This document shows, in pieces, positions 46,514-58,130 of a DNA stretch of 64,000 nt. The notes beneath the pieces were generated by a model. The model was not told the DNA's origin and made no database searches. It was given only the letters and a program-made list of their open reading frames with translations. Each line of letters begins with the position of its first letter. Position 1 is the stretch's first letter. Origin of the DNA: Phyllobacterium trifolii (lineage in GTDB: Bacteria; Pseudomonadota; Alphaproteobacteria; Rhizobiales; Rhizobiaceae); NCBI RefSeq assembly GCF_014192095.1, contig NZ_JACHXN010000011.1:1-64000 (forward strand), given 5' to 3'. The translations under genes and the position numbers were made by a program.

Positions 46514-47335
46514 TCAGTACGCTGGTACCGCATCGTGCACCGCTTGCAGCATGATCGATGCGAGGCGTGCGGTTGCCGGATCTGATTGCGCTTGCGATCG
46601 ATGAAGAACAAGTCCGAGAGAAGGCAGCGGTGGCAGTCCGCTGTCAGCCGGCACCAGAGGTTGTACGCTTGGCGGTAGCCCGAACGGGGTGCGAATGGTT
46701 ACGCCTAGGCCTGCTGCCGTTGCAGCCCATAATCCCGCCAGGCTAGGACTGACAAACGACTGCCGCCAAGGTATGCCGGCGCGGTCGAGTGCGCTCGTGG
46801 CGGCGGTGCGCAAGAGGCAGGGTGCTTCCAGCGACGCAAGAGGCAATGGTTCGTCTGCGGATGCTCGCCAGTTTCTTGGCTCGCTGGCGGGGCCAACCCA
46901 GCACATTGGTAAATCCTTGATGTGGTCGGAGTGCGGTGTCGTCACAGATGCATCATTCCAGGCCAACGCCAGATCAAGGCGATCGGTAGTGATGCGATCG
47001 ATCAATTCGGCATTGCGTGCCACGCGTGCCTCGATCCTTACCTTTGGATGAGCGCGGGCGAACTGTCCGAGGACTTCCGGAAGAATGGTTTCGCCGAAAT
47101 CCTCCTGCAATCCGAGCCGCACCCACCCGGCAAGCTCGGTGCCTTGGATCGCCGTCGCGGCTTCATCGTTCAGGTCGAGCAGCCTGCGAGCATAGGCCAG
47201 CATTGTTTCGCCGGCTTCCGTTAGCGCCAGCCCGCGCCCCGCCTTGACGAAGATCGCCGTTTCCGTCTGCTGCTCGAGTTTCTTCAGTTGCGCACTGACA
47301 GCCGAGGTGGAGCGGCCAAGCCGCGCCGGCGTCAA
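46514..47335 (-). pseudogene. LysR-type regulator lacking its N-terminus
   Basis: The 273-residue frame has the second half of the LysR helix-turn-helix (ARLGRSTSAVSAQLKKLEQQ) and the wing (KAGRGLALTEAGETMLAYAR), followed by a complete substrate-binding domain (about 70-273). The family normally has about 20 residues before this point, with helix 1 and the start of helix 2; these are absent. The only start is TTG 47335 without a ribosome site. Upstream the frame runs straight into sequence just before the tautomerase gene, 25 bp away. A deletion that joined the regulator to that gene is the simplest reading. A protein made from it would probably not bind DNA normally. Confidence 0.65.
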
Positions 47336-47359
47336 GTCTTTTAAAGAAAGGATAGTTCC

Positions 47360-47749
47360 ATGCCCTTCACCCGCATTTCGCTTCTCGAAGGAAAATCACC
47401 CGAATATCTGGCAGCCGTTTCCGATAGCCTGCATCAAGCCATGGTCGAGGCATTCAATGTTCCGCTTGCGGATCGTTTCCAGGCCATTCACCAGCATCGC
47501 CCAGGCGAGTTCGTGTTCGACCGCAATTATTTTGGCGGTCCGCGTTCAGACGACTTTATGGTGTTCGAGATTACTATCGCCAGAACCCGTGATGCCGCGA
47601 CGAAACAGGCATTCTACAAACGCTTGGTCAAGCTGCTTGGTGAGGCGCCCGGCGTCAGACCGGAGGACGTCATGATAATCATCAGCACTTCAAGCCGGGA
47701 TGAATTGTCTTTCAGTAATGGTGAAGCCCAGTTGCTTGAAAACGAATAG
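47360..47749 (+). CDS. Tautomerase-family protein
   Basis: The 129-residue protein begins MPFTRISLLEGKSPEYLAAV; Pro1 after Met removal is the catalytic base of the tautomerase superfamily. The rest (HQAMVEAFNVPLADRFQAIH, and near the C-terminus GVRPEDVMIIISTSSRDELS) fits the cytosolic tautomerase-like group common next to LysR regulators. The substrate is unknown. AAAGGA lies 7 bases before the ATG. It is divergent from the truncated LysR gene, its probable former regulator, and has lost most of the normal promoter space. Confidence 0.82.
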   Translation: MPFTRISLLEGKSPEYLAAVSDSLHQAMVEAFNVPLADRFQAIHQHRPGEFVFDRNYFGGPRSDDFMVFEITIARTRDAATKQAFYKRLVKLLGEAPGVRPEDVMIIISTSSRDELSFSNGEAQLLENE

Positions 47750-47967
47750 TCTAAGCAAAATAAGCGAATCTTAGGGATTTACAGTTCATTTTCGGCTCCG
47801 CCACAAAATTGGACGATTACATGGCAATAAGATTGCTGATTCTCGTCGCTTGTGGTTTATGACCGCCCAACCGACGGTAGATTGACTATGCCTAGAGTGT
47901 GGGCTGCAAACGTGATATCGGGTTTGCGATCATTGCTCTTAAATTATTATGTGGGGCCGGAAACAGC
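47750..47967. other. Spacer before bamD
   Basis: No gene is seen. The region should hold the bamD promoter. An in-frame extension of bamD to 47899 is open, but it lacks signal-peptide character and a ribosome site. Confidence 0.4.
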
Positions 47968-48855
47968 ATGGCGAATAGCAGAATGTCGATGAATAAGGGC
48001 TTTGGGGGCAAGGCCAGGATGGCCTTTCTACTCCTTCCAGTCGCCAGCGCTATAGCCATTTCCGGTTGTGCTTCGAAGGACGATGACATCGATCTCAACG
48101 CCTATGTCGACACGATCGAACCTGCAGACGTTCTTTATAACCAGGCTCTGGCCAATCTGAATTCCGGCCGTCTCGATGAGGCTGCCAAGAAATTCGATGC
48201 TGTCGACCGCCAGCATCCCTATTCGGAATTTGCCCGCAAATCGCTGGTGATGGGTGCGTTCGCCAATTATCGTGCAGGCAAATATGACGAGTCGATTGCC
48301 ATGACCAAGCGCTACATTGCGCTTTATCCAACGCAGCCAGAGGCGGCTTACGCTTATTACATCACCGGCCTTTGCTACTATCGCCAGATTCCCGATGTGA
48401 CACGCGAGCAGAGCATGACTCGCCGCTCGATTGCTGCGTTCAACGAGGTCGTCGAACGTTACCCCGATTCCGAGTACGTCGAGGATTCCAAGCAAAAGAT
48501 CCGCTTCGGCCGCGATCAGCTCGCCGGCAAGGAAATGCAGGTCGGCCGTTATTATCTCGAACGCAAGGAATATCTGGCAGCGATCAAGCGCTTCCGCGGC
48601 GTTGTCGAGCAATATTCGAACACGCGCCAGGTGGAGGAAGCCTTGGCCCGCTTGGTTGAAGCCTATTACGCCTTGGGCATCACCAATGAAGCCCAGACAG
48701 CGGCCGCGGTTCTCGGCCAGAATTATCCGGACAGCGAGTGGTACAAAGACAGCTACAAACTGCTGCAAAGTGGCGGGCTTGAACCTCGACAGAACGCCGG
48801 CTCATGGCTATCCAAAGCCGCAGAGGCTATCACCGGTGGTAAAGACGGCGTCTAA
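47968..48855 (+). CDS. bamD: BamD, outer-membrane assembly lipoprotein
   Basis: BamD is the essential lipoprotein partner of BamA in inserting beta-barrel proteins. The 295-residue product has a lipoprotein signal ending in AIAISGCAS (Cys about residue 36), then five TPR-like repeats ([60 protein letters not shown] and others). ATG 47968 is taken as start; ATG 47983 is an alternative. It precedes recN, the usual order in this group. Confidence 0.93.
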   Translation: MANSRMSMNKGFGGKARMAFLLLPVASAIAISGCASKDDDIDLNAYVDTIEPADVLYNQALANLNSGRLDEAAKKFDAVDRQHPYSEFARKSLVMGAFANYRAGKYDESIAMTKRYIALYPTQPEAAYAYYITGLCYYRQIPDVTREQSMTRRSIAAFNEVVERYPDSEYVEDSKQKIRFGRDQLAGKEMQVGRYYLERKEYLAAIKRFRGVVEQYSNTRQVEEALARLVEAYYALGITNEAQTAAAVLGQNYPDSEWYKDSYKLLQSGGLEPRQNAGSWLSKAAEAITGGKDGV

Positions 48856-48912
48856 AGCGATTCCAGGAGAAGTGGGAACCGGTTTTCCGTCCGGAATTGC
48901 GTAAAAACGAAG
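48856..48912. repeat. Probable dispersed rhizobial intergenic repeat
   Basis: AGCGATTCCAGGAGAAGTGG followed by AACCGGTTTTCCGTCCGGAATTGCG-type sequence is recognisable as a short repeat found between genes in many Hyphomicrobiales genomes. It contains the palindrome TTCCG-TC-CGGAA. I know it from memory; there is only one copy in this window, so copy number cannot be shown here. Confidence 0.5.
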
Positions 48913-48932
48913 AAACCCTAACCTGAGCAACC

Positions 48933-50612
48933 ATGCTTTCGCATCTGTCGATCCGCGATATAGTTCTGATTGAACGGCTCGACATCGAGTTTCGCGAAGG
49001 TCTGTCGGTGCTGACCGGCGAGACAGGTGCAGGTAAATCCATACTGCTCGATGCTTTGTCGCTTGCCTTGGGCTCGCGGGGCGATGCCTCGCTCGTGCGA
49101 CATGGCGCTGAACAGGGTCAAGTTACCGCTGTCTTCGATGTCGTAGGAAGCCATCCGGCCCGCGCGCTGCTGCGTGAAAATGACATTGAAGACGATGGCG
49201 ATATCATCCTGCGCCGTGTGCAGAATGCCGATGGCCGCAGTCGGGTTTTCATCAATGATCAGGCCGCAAGTGTCACGCTGCTGAAAGAACTTGGACGCAG
49301 GCTTGTCGAAATCCATGGCCAGCATGACGACCGTGCGCTTGTCGATCTCGATATCCACCGTACCTTGCTCGATGCCTTTGGAGCGCTTGAAATCAAGGCG
49401 GCGCTCGTGCGTACACTTCACAAGACCTGGCGCGATACGGAACACACGCTGGTCCGCCACCGTGCCAAGGTGGAAGCGGCGACCCGCGAGGCCGACTATC
49501 TGCGCGCCTCTGTTGAAGAACTTGCAAAGCTCGATCCGGAACCGCTGGAAGAAGAGACATTGGCGATCAGGCGCACGGACATGATGCGTTCGGAAAAGAT
49601 CGCGGGCGATGTCAATGATGCCAATGAGGTGCTGTCCGGCAGCGCGTCTCCCGTGCCTTCCCTTGCCAGCCTCGTCCGCAGGCTGGAACGCAAGGTGCCG
49701 GAAGCTCCGCAGCTGCTGGAGCCGGTCGTCAAGGCCATCGACGAGGCCCTGAATGCGTTGGCGGAGGCGCAGAATGGCATCGAACAGGCGATCCGCGCCA
49801 TTGATTTTGACCCGCGTGTGCTTGAGCAAACGGAGGAGCGGCTGTTCGCTCTGCGTGCCGCTGCGCGAAAGTATTCCGTTGCCGTCGATGACCTTCCCGC
49901 GTTGCGTGACCGGATGGATGCGGATCTTGCCGATATCGACGCGGGAGCCGAGCGGCTGGCAGCGCTAGAGAAAGAGGCGCAGGCCGCACGCGATGCCTAT
50001 GATCTGGCGGCACGCGCACTTTCAAAAGACCGCCGTGAGACTGCCGAGCATTTGAAACAGGCTGTCATGGCGGAACTGCCCGCCCTGAAACTCGAGCGCG
50101 CCGAGTTCATCGTCGAGATGACGACGGATGCAGAGAGCCGCACAGCGGATGGGATCGACACGGTCGAATATTGGGTGCGGACCAATCCGGGCACACGCGC
50201 CGGTCCCATGATGAAGGTCGCGTCCGGCGGTGAGCTCTCGCGCTTTCTGCTGGCGCTGAAAGTAGCCCTTGCTGATCGCGGCTCGGCGCCGACGCTGGTG
50301 TTCGACGAGATCGACACGGGTGTGGGCGGTGCGGTCGCCGACGCTATTGGCCAGCGTCTGCGGCGCCTTGCGGGTACAGTTCAAGTTCTCTCCGTCACGC
50401 ATGCGCCGCAGGTTGCTGCAAGGGCTCAGACACATTTCCTTATCGCCAAGGCGGCCGCTGGCAATGACCGCGTGGCGACATCCATACGGGCAATGGAAAC
50501 CGGCGACAGGCAGGAAGAAATCGCCCGCATGCTGGCTGGCGCCAGCGTCACCGACGAAGCGCGCGCCGCAGCGCTGCGGTTGCTGCGGGAAAACGCCGCC
50601 CACGCACCTTAG
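48933..50612 (+). CDS. recN: RecN, DNA repair SMC-like ATPase
   Basis: RecN acts early in repair of double-strand breaks, holding DNA ends. The 559-residue protein starts MLSHLSIRDIVLIERLDIEF and has Walker A TGETGAGKSILLDALSLALG (about 27-46), a long central coiled coil (about 155-370), and the C-terminal ATPase half with KVASGGELSRFLLALKVAL and TLVFDEIDTGVGG. It follows bamD, separated by a short repeat. Confidence 0.96.
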   Translation: MLSHLSIRDIVLIERLDIEFREGLSVLTGETGAGKSILLDALSLALGSRGDASLVRHGAEQGQVTAVFDVVGSHPARALLRENDIEDDGDIILRRVQNADGRSRVFINDQAASVTLLKELGRRLVEIHGQHDDRALVDLDIHRTLLDAFGALEIKAALVRTLHKTWRDTEHTLVRHRAKVEAATREADYLRASVEELAKLDPEPLEEETLAIRRTDMMRSEKIAGDVNDANEVLSGSASPVPSLASLVRRLERKVPEAPQLLEPVVKAIDEALNALAEAQNGIEQAIRAIDFDPRVLEQTEERLFALRAAARKYSVAVDDLPALRDRMDADLADIDAGAERLAALEKEAQAARDAYDLAARALSKDRRETAEHLKQAVMAELPALKLERAEFIVEMTTDAESRTADGIDTVEYWVRTNPGTRAGPMMKVASGGELSRFLLALKVALADRGSAPTLVFDEIDTGVGGAVADAIGQRLRRLAGTVQVLSVTHAPQVAARAQTHFLIAKAAAGNDRVATSIRAMETGDRQEEIARMLAGASVTDEARAAALRLLRENAAHAP

Positions 50613-50728
50613 GCACCGAAGCTCCTGAACGCGCGGTATTGATGGCATTCCAGTGGTTCTCACTGGTCACTTATCCACACTCACTTTTGCCGCCGTATCA
50701 TTGTCTCAACGCAACGGGACACGACACG

Positions 50729-51519
50729 ATGAACCCTCTCAATTCACTGGAATACCGCAAGGCTTTTAACGACTATCTCCGCCGTGGAACTCCCATACGC
50801 TTGTCGCTAAAGGCGGAAGACCTGGGCCACCAGACCACACATTATATCTGGCGCACGCGCGGCGATCCGCAGGTGCGCCCTTCTCACATTGAAAACAACG
50901 GAAAACTATTTGCCTGGATAGTCCACCGGAAACCGGACACCCGGGTGAAGATTACGGCTGCCGCTGTACAGCGGAGCCCTATGAACGAGGGGACAGCGAA
51001 TATGCCTATCAGACAATCACCAGCGACATCGATGACTGGCCGAATCAATGGTCGGACGTAGACTTGGTTTGGCACTATTATTTCGGTCATGGCCGAGGAC
51101 TAACGTTGGCCGAAATAGGACATTTGGCCGACGTAGTCCACTATTTCTTCTACACATTAAATATCTATGATCGTATCAATGCACAAATTGTAGACGCGGC
51201 AAGAAAAGTATCTTCGGGTGATTTTCATTGGAGCTTTACAAACTCCTATGACTTCGTGCGTTATCTTTACGTCTTTGGAGGTAGTGTAGTTAGTGGTGAT
51301 TTTTCCGGAAATATTCTTCATGGGAATGGAGTGATGATTATCGAAGGTGAGATATCATACCAATATTCAGATGAATTTACCGATCCTTTTGATATACGCG
51401 AAGGCGAACTCGGCTCATCCACCCTTAAACCCTCCTCTTCGCAGTGGACAGAGGCAGGAGGTACACATTTCCGATCGCTGGTTCTTGGGTCACTAGCTTC
51501 AAAAGTGAAGTTAAGTTGA
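50729..51519 (+). pseudogene. Mu F-motif toxin-like protein, frameshifted
   Basis: ATG 50729 opens a frame with MNPLNSLEYRKAFNDYLRRG and THYIWRTRGDPQVRPSHIEN, then reads FAWIVHRKPD. Adding one G at the TGGATAG near 50919 restores FAW-DSPPETGHPGEDYGCRC and an open frame to 51519. RPSH...FAWDxPP..G.DYGCRC is the conserved motif of phage Mu gpF/SPP1 gp7 head-morphogenesis proteins, here without the rest of such a protein. The restored product (about 263 residues) ends in an unrecognised domain (WHYYFGHGRGLTLAEIGHL, and GEISYQYSDEFTDPFDIREG). The second half is clearly AT-richer than its neighbours, a sign of transfer. A polymorphic-toxin-like role is inference. The gene may be dead or misread. 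Confidence 0.6.
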
Positions 51520-51538
51520 ATGCAGCCGAGAGTATGTT

Positions 51539-52084
51539 TCAATAGCTAGACAGATTGGGACTTATCCAAATATCCATGAAAAAATTGTAAACTATATACA
51601 TTCCCAATACCCATGTCGGAATGCTCAGCACTAGCAGAACAGTGCTGATCCATTCACCGACTGATTCATCCGTTTCTCGAATTCGGCGACGGTGCCAGAT
51701 GCGCCATAATGATTCCAATCCTCCCACAAATCCAATGACCGGAATCCAACCCAGCAGCAGGAAAAAACCTAGGCGACCGCGAGGGACCAGGCCTTTGCAT
51801 TCGATATGCTCTTGAACGAAACCATCTCGAAAGTGTGATTGGCAGGAATTGTAAGCGTGCCATCCTAAGGTTTGATACCAGCCTATCGCAGCAACGAGTA
51901 TCACATACCCAAGGCCAATGGCCGCAACCAATCGCCCCGCACGCAACCAAGATTTCGCCTCAGGCCTGACACTGAAAATCAGCGCAGGTGGCAGGACGAT
52001 AAGAAGCCAGAACCAATAATTCACCAAGATGCTGGAATCGCTTTCTCTTCCGCCAAAGGATGGATAACGTTGCACGGATGACAA
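51539..52084 (-). CDS. Small membrane protein, possible immunity partner
   Basis: The 181-residue protein has about four membrane helices: YWFWLLIVLPPALIFSV (23-39), LVAAIGLGYVILVAAIGWYQ, GFFLLLGWIPVIGFVGG and WISTVLLVLSIPTWVLGMYI. An outside loop holds two cysteines (SCQSHFRDGFVQEHIECKG). I do not recognise the family. The start is uncertain: TTG 52084 and GTG 52075 both lack a clear ribosome site. It converges on the frameshifted Mu F-motif gene in an AT-rich insert between recN and ligA. Small membrane proteins beside toxins are often immunity proteins, but the converging orientation is unusual for that, so the role is a guess. Confidence 0.6.
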   Translation of the reverse strand: MSSVQRYPSFGGRESDSSILVNYWFWLLIVLPPALIFSVRPEAKSWLRAGRLVAAIGLGYVILVAAIGWYQTLGWHAYNSCQSHFRDGFVQEHIECKGLVPRGRLGFFLLLGWIPVIGFVGGLESLWRIWHRRRIRETDESVGEWISTVLLVLSIPTWVLGMYIVYNFFMDIWISPNLSSY

Positions 52085-52098
52085 TGCGCAACAATTAG

Positions 52099-54953
<2,855 letters not shown>

Positions 54954-55021
54954 TTCATATCATTTTTGCCGCAGTTCAGATTGCAAATGCCGGATTGTGA
55001 CAATGTGTAATTAATTAATGT

Positions 55022-55036
55022 TGACTTTTATAGTCT
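55022..55036 (+). promoter_or_regulatory. Possible iron-responsive (RirA-type) box
   Basis: TGACTTTTATAGTCT fits TGA-N9-TCA with one mismatch and is itself a dyad (GACT-N5-AGTC). It lies in an AT-rich spacer about 130 bp before the TonB-dependent receptor gene. RirA uses such boxes in this order. The match is short, so chance is possible. Confidence 0.35.
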
Positions 55037-55168
55037 AGTTTTAGTAGTGAACATTTGTACAGCGTGGACACGCGCTGTTTATTTGCTCAGCAAGCCACTG
55101 ACCCACAACGATATTTTCGTGTGACGTAAGCCAGCCAGGCATTCTCTTTGGGTTTGGGGAACTGGGAC

Positions 55169-57439
55169 ATGGCTAAAAAGAATCTGCTTGCGCGCCTCAT
55201 GTGGGGCGGCGCCAGTACATTGGTGATGGTTGGGTTGAGCGCCGGGGCATCCATTGCGCAAAACACCACAAACGCTGGCGACAATATCGAACTCGAAACC
55301 ATCGTCGTAAAAGGCGCTCGGCCGAAAGCCGCCGAGGGTGAAAAATCGCCATTGACCACCGTGACTGACCGGCAAGAGATTCAGGAGCGCATGGTCGAGA
55401 GTTTCGAGGATCTTGGCCGCCGCGTCGATGCTGGCGTCAATTTCGACACGCAAAACAATAGTATCAACCTGCGGGGCCTTGATCAGAATCGTGTCCTGAC
55501 GACAATCGACGGCATACGTGTGCCGTGGCTGACCGACCCGCGCAGCAATTCGGGCGGGCTCAACGCCGTGGATTTCGACGGGCTTTCGGCGATCGACATT
55601 ACCAAGGGTGCCGATTCCAGCCGTTATGGCTCGGGCGCTTTGGGCGGTGTCGTGCAGCTGCAGACGCTTGATCCGGAGGACCTTTTGACGGACGGACGCA
55701 ATTGGGGTGCTATAACCAAGGGCGTCTATGACAGTGCCGACCGGAGCTGGCGCACGAATGCTGCGGTGGCAGCGCGCGCCAACGATACGGAATTCCTGAT
55801 CCAGGGCGGCTATAGGCAAGGCCATGAATTCGAAAACATGGGAGACGTTGGCGGTTATGGCGCAACGCGAACCGAAGCCAATCCATTAGACTTCGACCAA
55901 GGCAATTTTCTCGCCAAGATTTATCAGAACGTCGATGGCGGCCATCGGTTTGGCATAACCGGCGAATATTTCAAGCGCGATGCGGACATCGACGACAAGA
56001 TCGGTTCGACGGCAAGCTACGTTCGAGGAAGTCTCGAATCGGGGGACGATGTCGAGCGCAAGCGGATATCCGCGAGCTACGACTATATATCGCCTGACAA
56101 GACCGGCTGGATCGATGAGGCGCATGCCATAGCCTATTGGCAGCAGCAGATCCTCACCAAGACAACAGACGGCGTTCGTTTGCCTGATAGCCGGGCGCGA
56201 ATAATTCGCGGAGATCCATTCTTTTACGGCTATCCCTCCGGCATCTATACGCGTGACAATGAGCTGAAGCAGGACAGTTACGGCCTCACCGGCAATGTCC
56301 TAAAAAGCACCGAGATCGGCAATCTTACACACACGTTCCGTGTCGGCGGGGAAATCTACCGCCAGGATCTGCACCAATATTCCGCGGGCGTCGACAATTG
56401 TCCCGATGTCGATTGGTCAACGATCCCCCAACCTTTCGGTCCGCAATCGTGCCGGATGCTGCATTCGAATTCATCAGATATGCCAGACGTCGAATCTCTC
56501 GCAGTCGGTCTCTATGCCGAGGATGACATCGATGTCCTGAATGGCCGTGTGACAATCACACCCGGCGGACGTTTTGACTGGTATGATCATCGCCCGCAAT
56601 CGACTGCTGCTTATGAGGCTGGTCCCAATTTCGACGGTACGATACCTTCCTCCAACAGCGACTCGCGCTTCTCTCCGAAGCTCCGCGCAACGTGGCACGC
56701 TGCTCCGGATCTCGATTTCTATGCTCAGTGGGCACAGGGTTTCCGCGCTCCGACCGCGCTGGAACTCTTCCAGAATTACGGTGCGCCCGGCTCCTATGCC
56801 AGAATCGGCAATCCTGATCTAAAGCCCGAAACCAGCAACGGTTTTGAAATCGGTGCGAAACTCGAAAACGAGACATATGGATTTGGCGGCAGCATCTTCA
56901 ACAATTACTACCGCAACTTCATCGAGGAAGTGACCATCGCGCCTCCTGGTGGGGAATTTCCGGTCGGCGGTATCACTGGCTATGCCAATCTCGATCGCGT
57001 CCAGATCTATGGCGCGGAACTGCGTGGCCACGTGAACTTTGCCGATCATTGGCGCACCTGGGCCTCCGTCGCATGGACAGTCGGCAAGGATACCGAGAAT
57101 GACGAATATCTGAATTCGGTGCCGCCGGTTCGTGCGATCGTCGGGCTAGGATACGCGGTAGAGGATTGGGGCAGCGACGTGTCGCTGACCATGGCCTCGC
57201 GCCGTGACAAAGTCAGCGACGGCGGTTTCGTTGCCCCCGGCTATGCGTTGGTCGATACCACCCTCTGGTGGGAACCGAAATTCGCTAAGGGAATGAAGCT
57301 GCAGGCGGGCATTTTCAATGTCTTCGACACGAAATACTGGAATGCGCTCGATGTGCCGGATTCAATTTCGCCTGCGATAGCAGATCGCTATACGGAAGTT
57401 GGCCGCAGTTTCCGTGTTTCATTGACACAGAAGTTCTGA
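55169..57439 (+). CDS. TonB-dependent haem/transferrin-type receptor
   Basis: This outer-membrane receptor imports an iron source, probably haem or a metal-protein ligand, using TonB energy. The 756-residue protein has a signal peptide (about 1-31, STLVMVGLSAGASIAQ). The TonB-box-like segment is ETIVVKGARPK, followed by a plug (about 50-165: VDAGVNFDTQNNSINLRGLD and DGLSAIDITKGADSSRYGSG). A 22-strand barrel ends in the aromatic motif RSFRVSLTQKF. ATG 55169 starts the signal peptide. The length and pattern match the haemoglobin/transferrin/lactoferrin subfamily. The ligand is not certain. Confidence 0.88.
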   Translation: MAKKNLLARLMWGGASTLVMVGLSAGASIAQNTTNAGDNIELETIVVKGARPKAAEGEKSPLTTVTDRQEIQERMVESFEDLGRRVDAGVNFDTQNNSINLRGLDQNRVLTTIDGIRVPWLTDPRSNSGGLNAVDFDGLSAIDITKGADSSRYGSGALGGVVQLQTLDPEDLLTDGRNWGAITKGVYDSADRSWRTNAAVAARANDTEFLIQGGYRQGHEFENMGDVGGYGATRTEANPLDFDQGNFLAKIYQNVDGGHRFGITGEYFKRDADIDDKIGSTASYVRGSLESGDDVERKRISASYDYISPDKTGWIDEAHAIAYWQQQILTKTTDGVRLPDSRARIIRGDPFFYGYPSGIYTRDNELKQDSYGLTGNVLKSTEIGNLTHTFRVGGEIYRQDLHQYSAGVDNCPDVDWSTIPQPFGPQSCRMLHSNSSDMPDVESLAVGLYAEDDIDVLNGRVTITPGGRFDWYDHRPQSTAAYEAGPNFDGTIPSSNSDSRFSPKLRATWHAAPDLDFYAQWAQGFRAPTALELFQNYGAPGSYARIGNPDLKPETSNGFEIGAKLENETYGFGGSIFNNYYRNFIEEVTIAPPGGEFPVGGITGYANLDRVQIYGAELRGHVNFADHWRTWASVAWTVGKDTENDEYLNSVPPVRAIVGLGYAVEDWGSDVSLTMASRRDKVSDGGFVAPGYALVDTTLWWEPKFAKGMKLQAGIFNVFDTKYWNALDVPDSISPAIADRYTEVGRSFRVSLTQKF

Positions 57440-57462
57440 GCTATAGCGGCGGATGGCAAATC

Positions 57463-57618
57463 TGCTGTGCGTGGTTCGACGGGGCTCACCATGAGGGAGG
57501 TGGGTCGATTGCATGATCGAGGCAAGTTGCTGCCGCATAGCCAGTTGTTAGAAGATACTTGGCTCCCTGCAATCAACTTCCCTCCCTCATGGTGAGCCCC
57601 GTCGAACCACGCACAGCA
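57463..57618. repeat. 156-bp inverted repeat, perfect 38-bp arms
   Basis: Arms 57463-57500 and 57581-57618 are perfect inverse complements (38 bp, containing GGTTCGACGGGGCTCACCAT). The next ten bases inward match at six positions, around an 80-bp centre. It lies between the converging receptor and cupin genes and carries no coding frame. The arm resembles GC-rich intergenic palindromes that are common in alphaproteobacteria. It could be a small non-autonomous element and may also stop transcription from both sides. Confidence 0.8.
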
Positions 57619-57635
57619 CTTGAGCAGATCATAAA

Positions 57636-57980
57636 TTACTCAAGCCATTCCGTTACGAACACCTCGTTGGCGTGGATATCGATTGTCTCCAGCGTGCCCG
57701 GCCCGAGGTTTTCAAATTTGTGCGGCGTGTTGGCGGGTGAAACGACGATCTGACCTTCATGGGCACAAATGATTTCATCCCCGACGGTAAATCGTGCATG
57801 ACCTTTGCGGATGATGAATGTCTCCGTGTAGGGATGTTTGTGTAACCGCGGTCCAGCGCCGACGCGCTCCTGATGGTTGAAAATCACCGAGACGTTGGTT
57901 CCGTAAGGCTTGCCCGTGACCTCTCCCTGCCAATTCTCGGGATCGGTCGCCCAGACATCGCGTTCTATTATTTGCGGCAT
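57636..57980 (-). CDS. Cupin-domain protein
   Basis: The 114-residue protein is a single cupin barrel. Motif 1 is GAGPRLHKHPYTETFIIRKG (about 42-61, with His47, His49 and Glu53 as metal ligands), and motif 2 is IVVSPANTPHKFENLGPG (about 78-95, His87). Such proteins bind a metal and act as small-molecule enzymes or sensors; the substrate is unknown. It is a single gene converging on the TonB receptor gene across the inverted repeat. Confidence 0.85.
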   Translation of the reverse strand: MPQIIERDVWATDPENWQGEVTGKPYGTNVSVIFNHQERVGAGPRLHKHPYTETFIIRKGHARFTVGDEIICAHEGQIVVSPANTPHKFENLGPGTLETIDIHANEVFVTEWLE

Positions 57981-58130
57981 TTTTGGTCTCCCTTGTCTCG
58001 TCGATGCAAAATAATCGTGGCAAACTCACCTGACAAGAACCGATGTGTTCCCGATCACTGCAGTGACATTGATGGTATCAATCAACAAATGTGACGTGAC
58101 AGCCAGTTGAAGCTGGCCTAGAGCAGACCA

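Noticed and set aside
57471-57490. GGTTCGAC stretch as a tRNA T-arm
   Set aside because: No cloverleaf can be drawn around it; it is part of the inverted-repeat arm.
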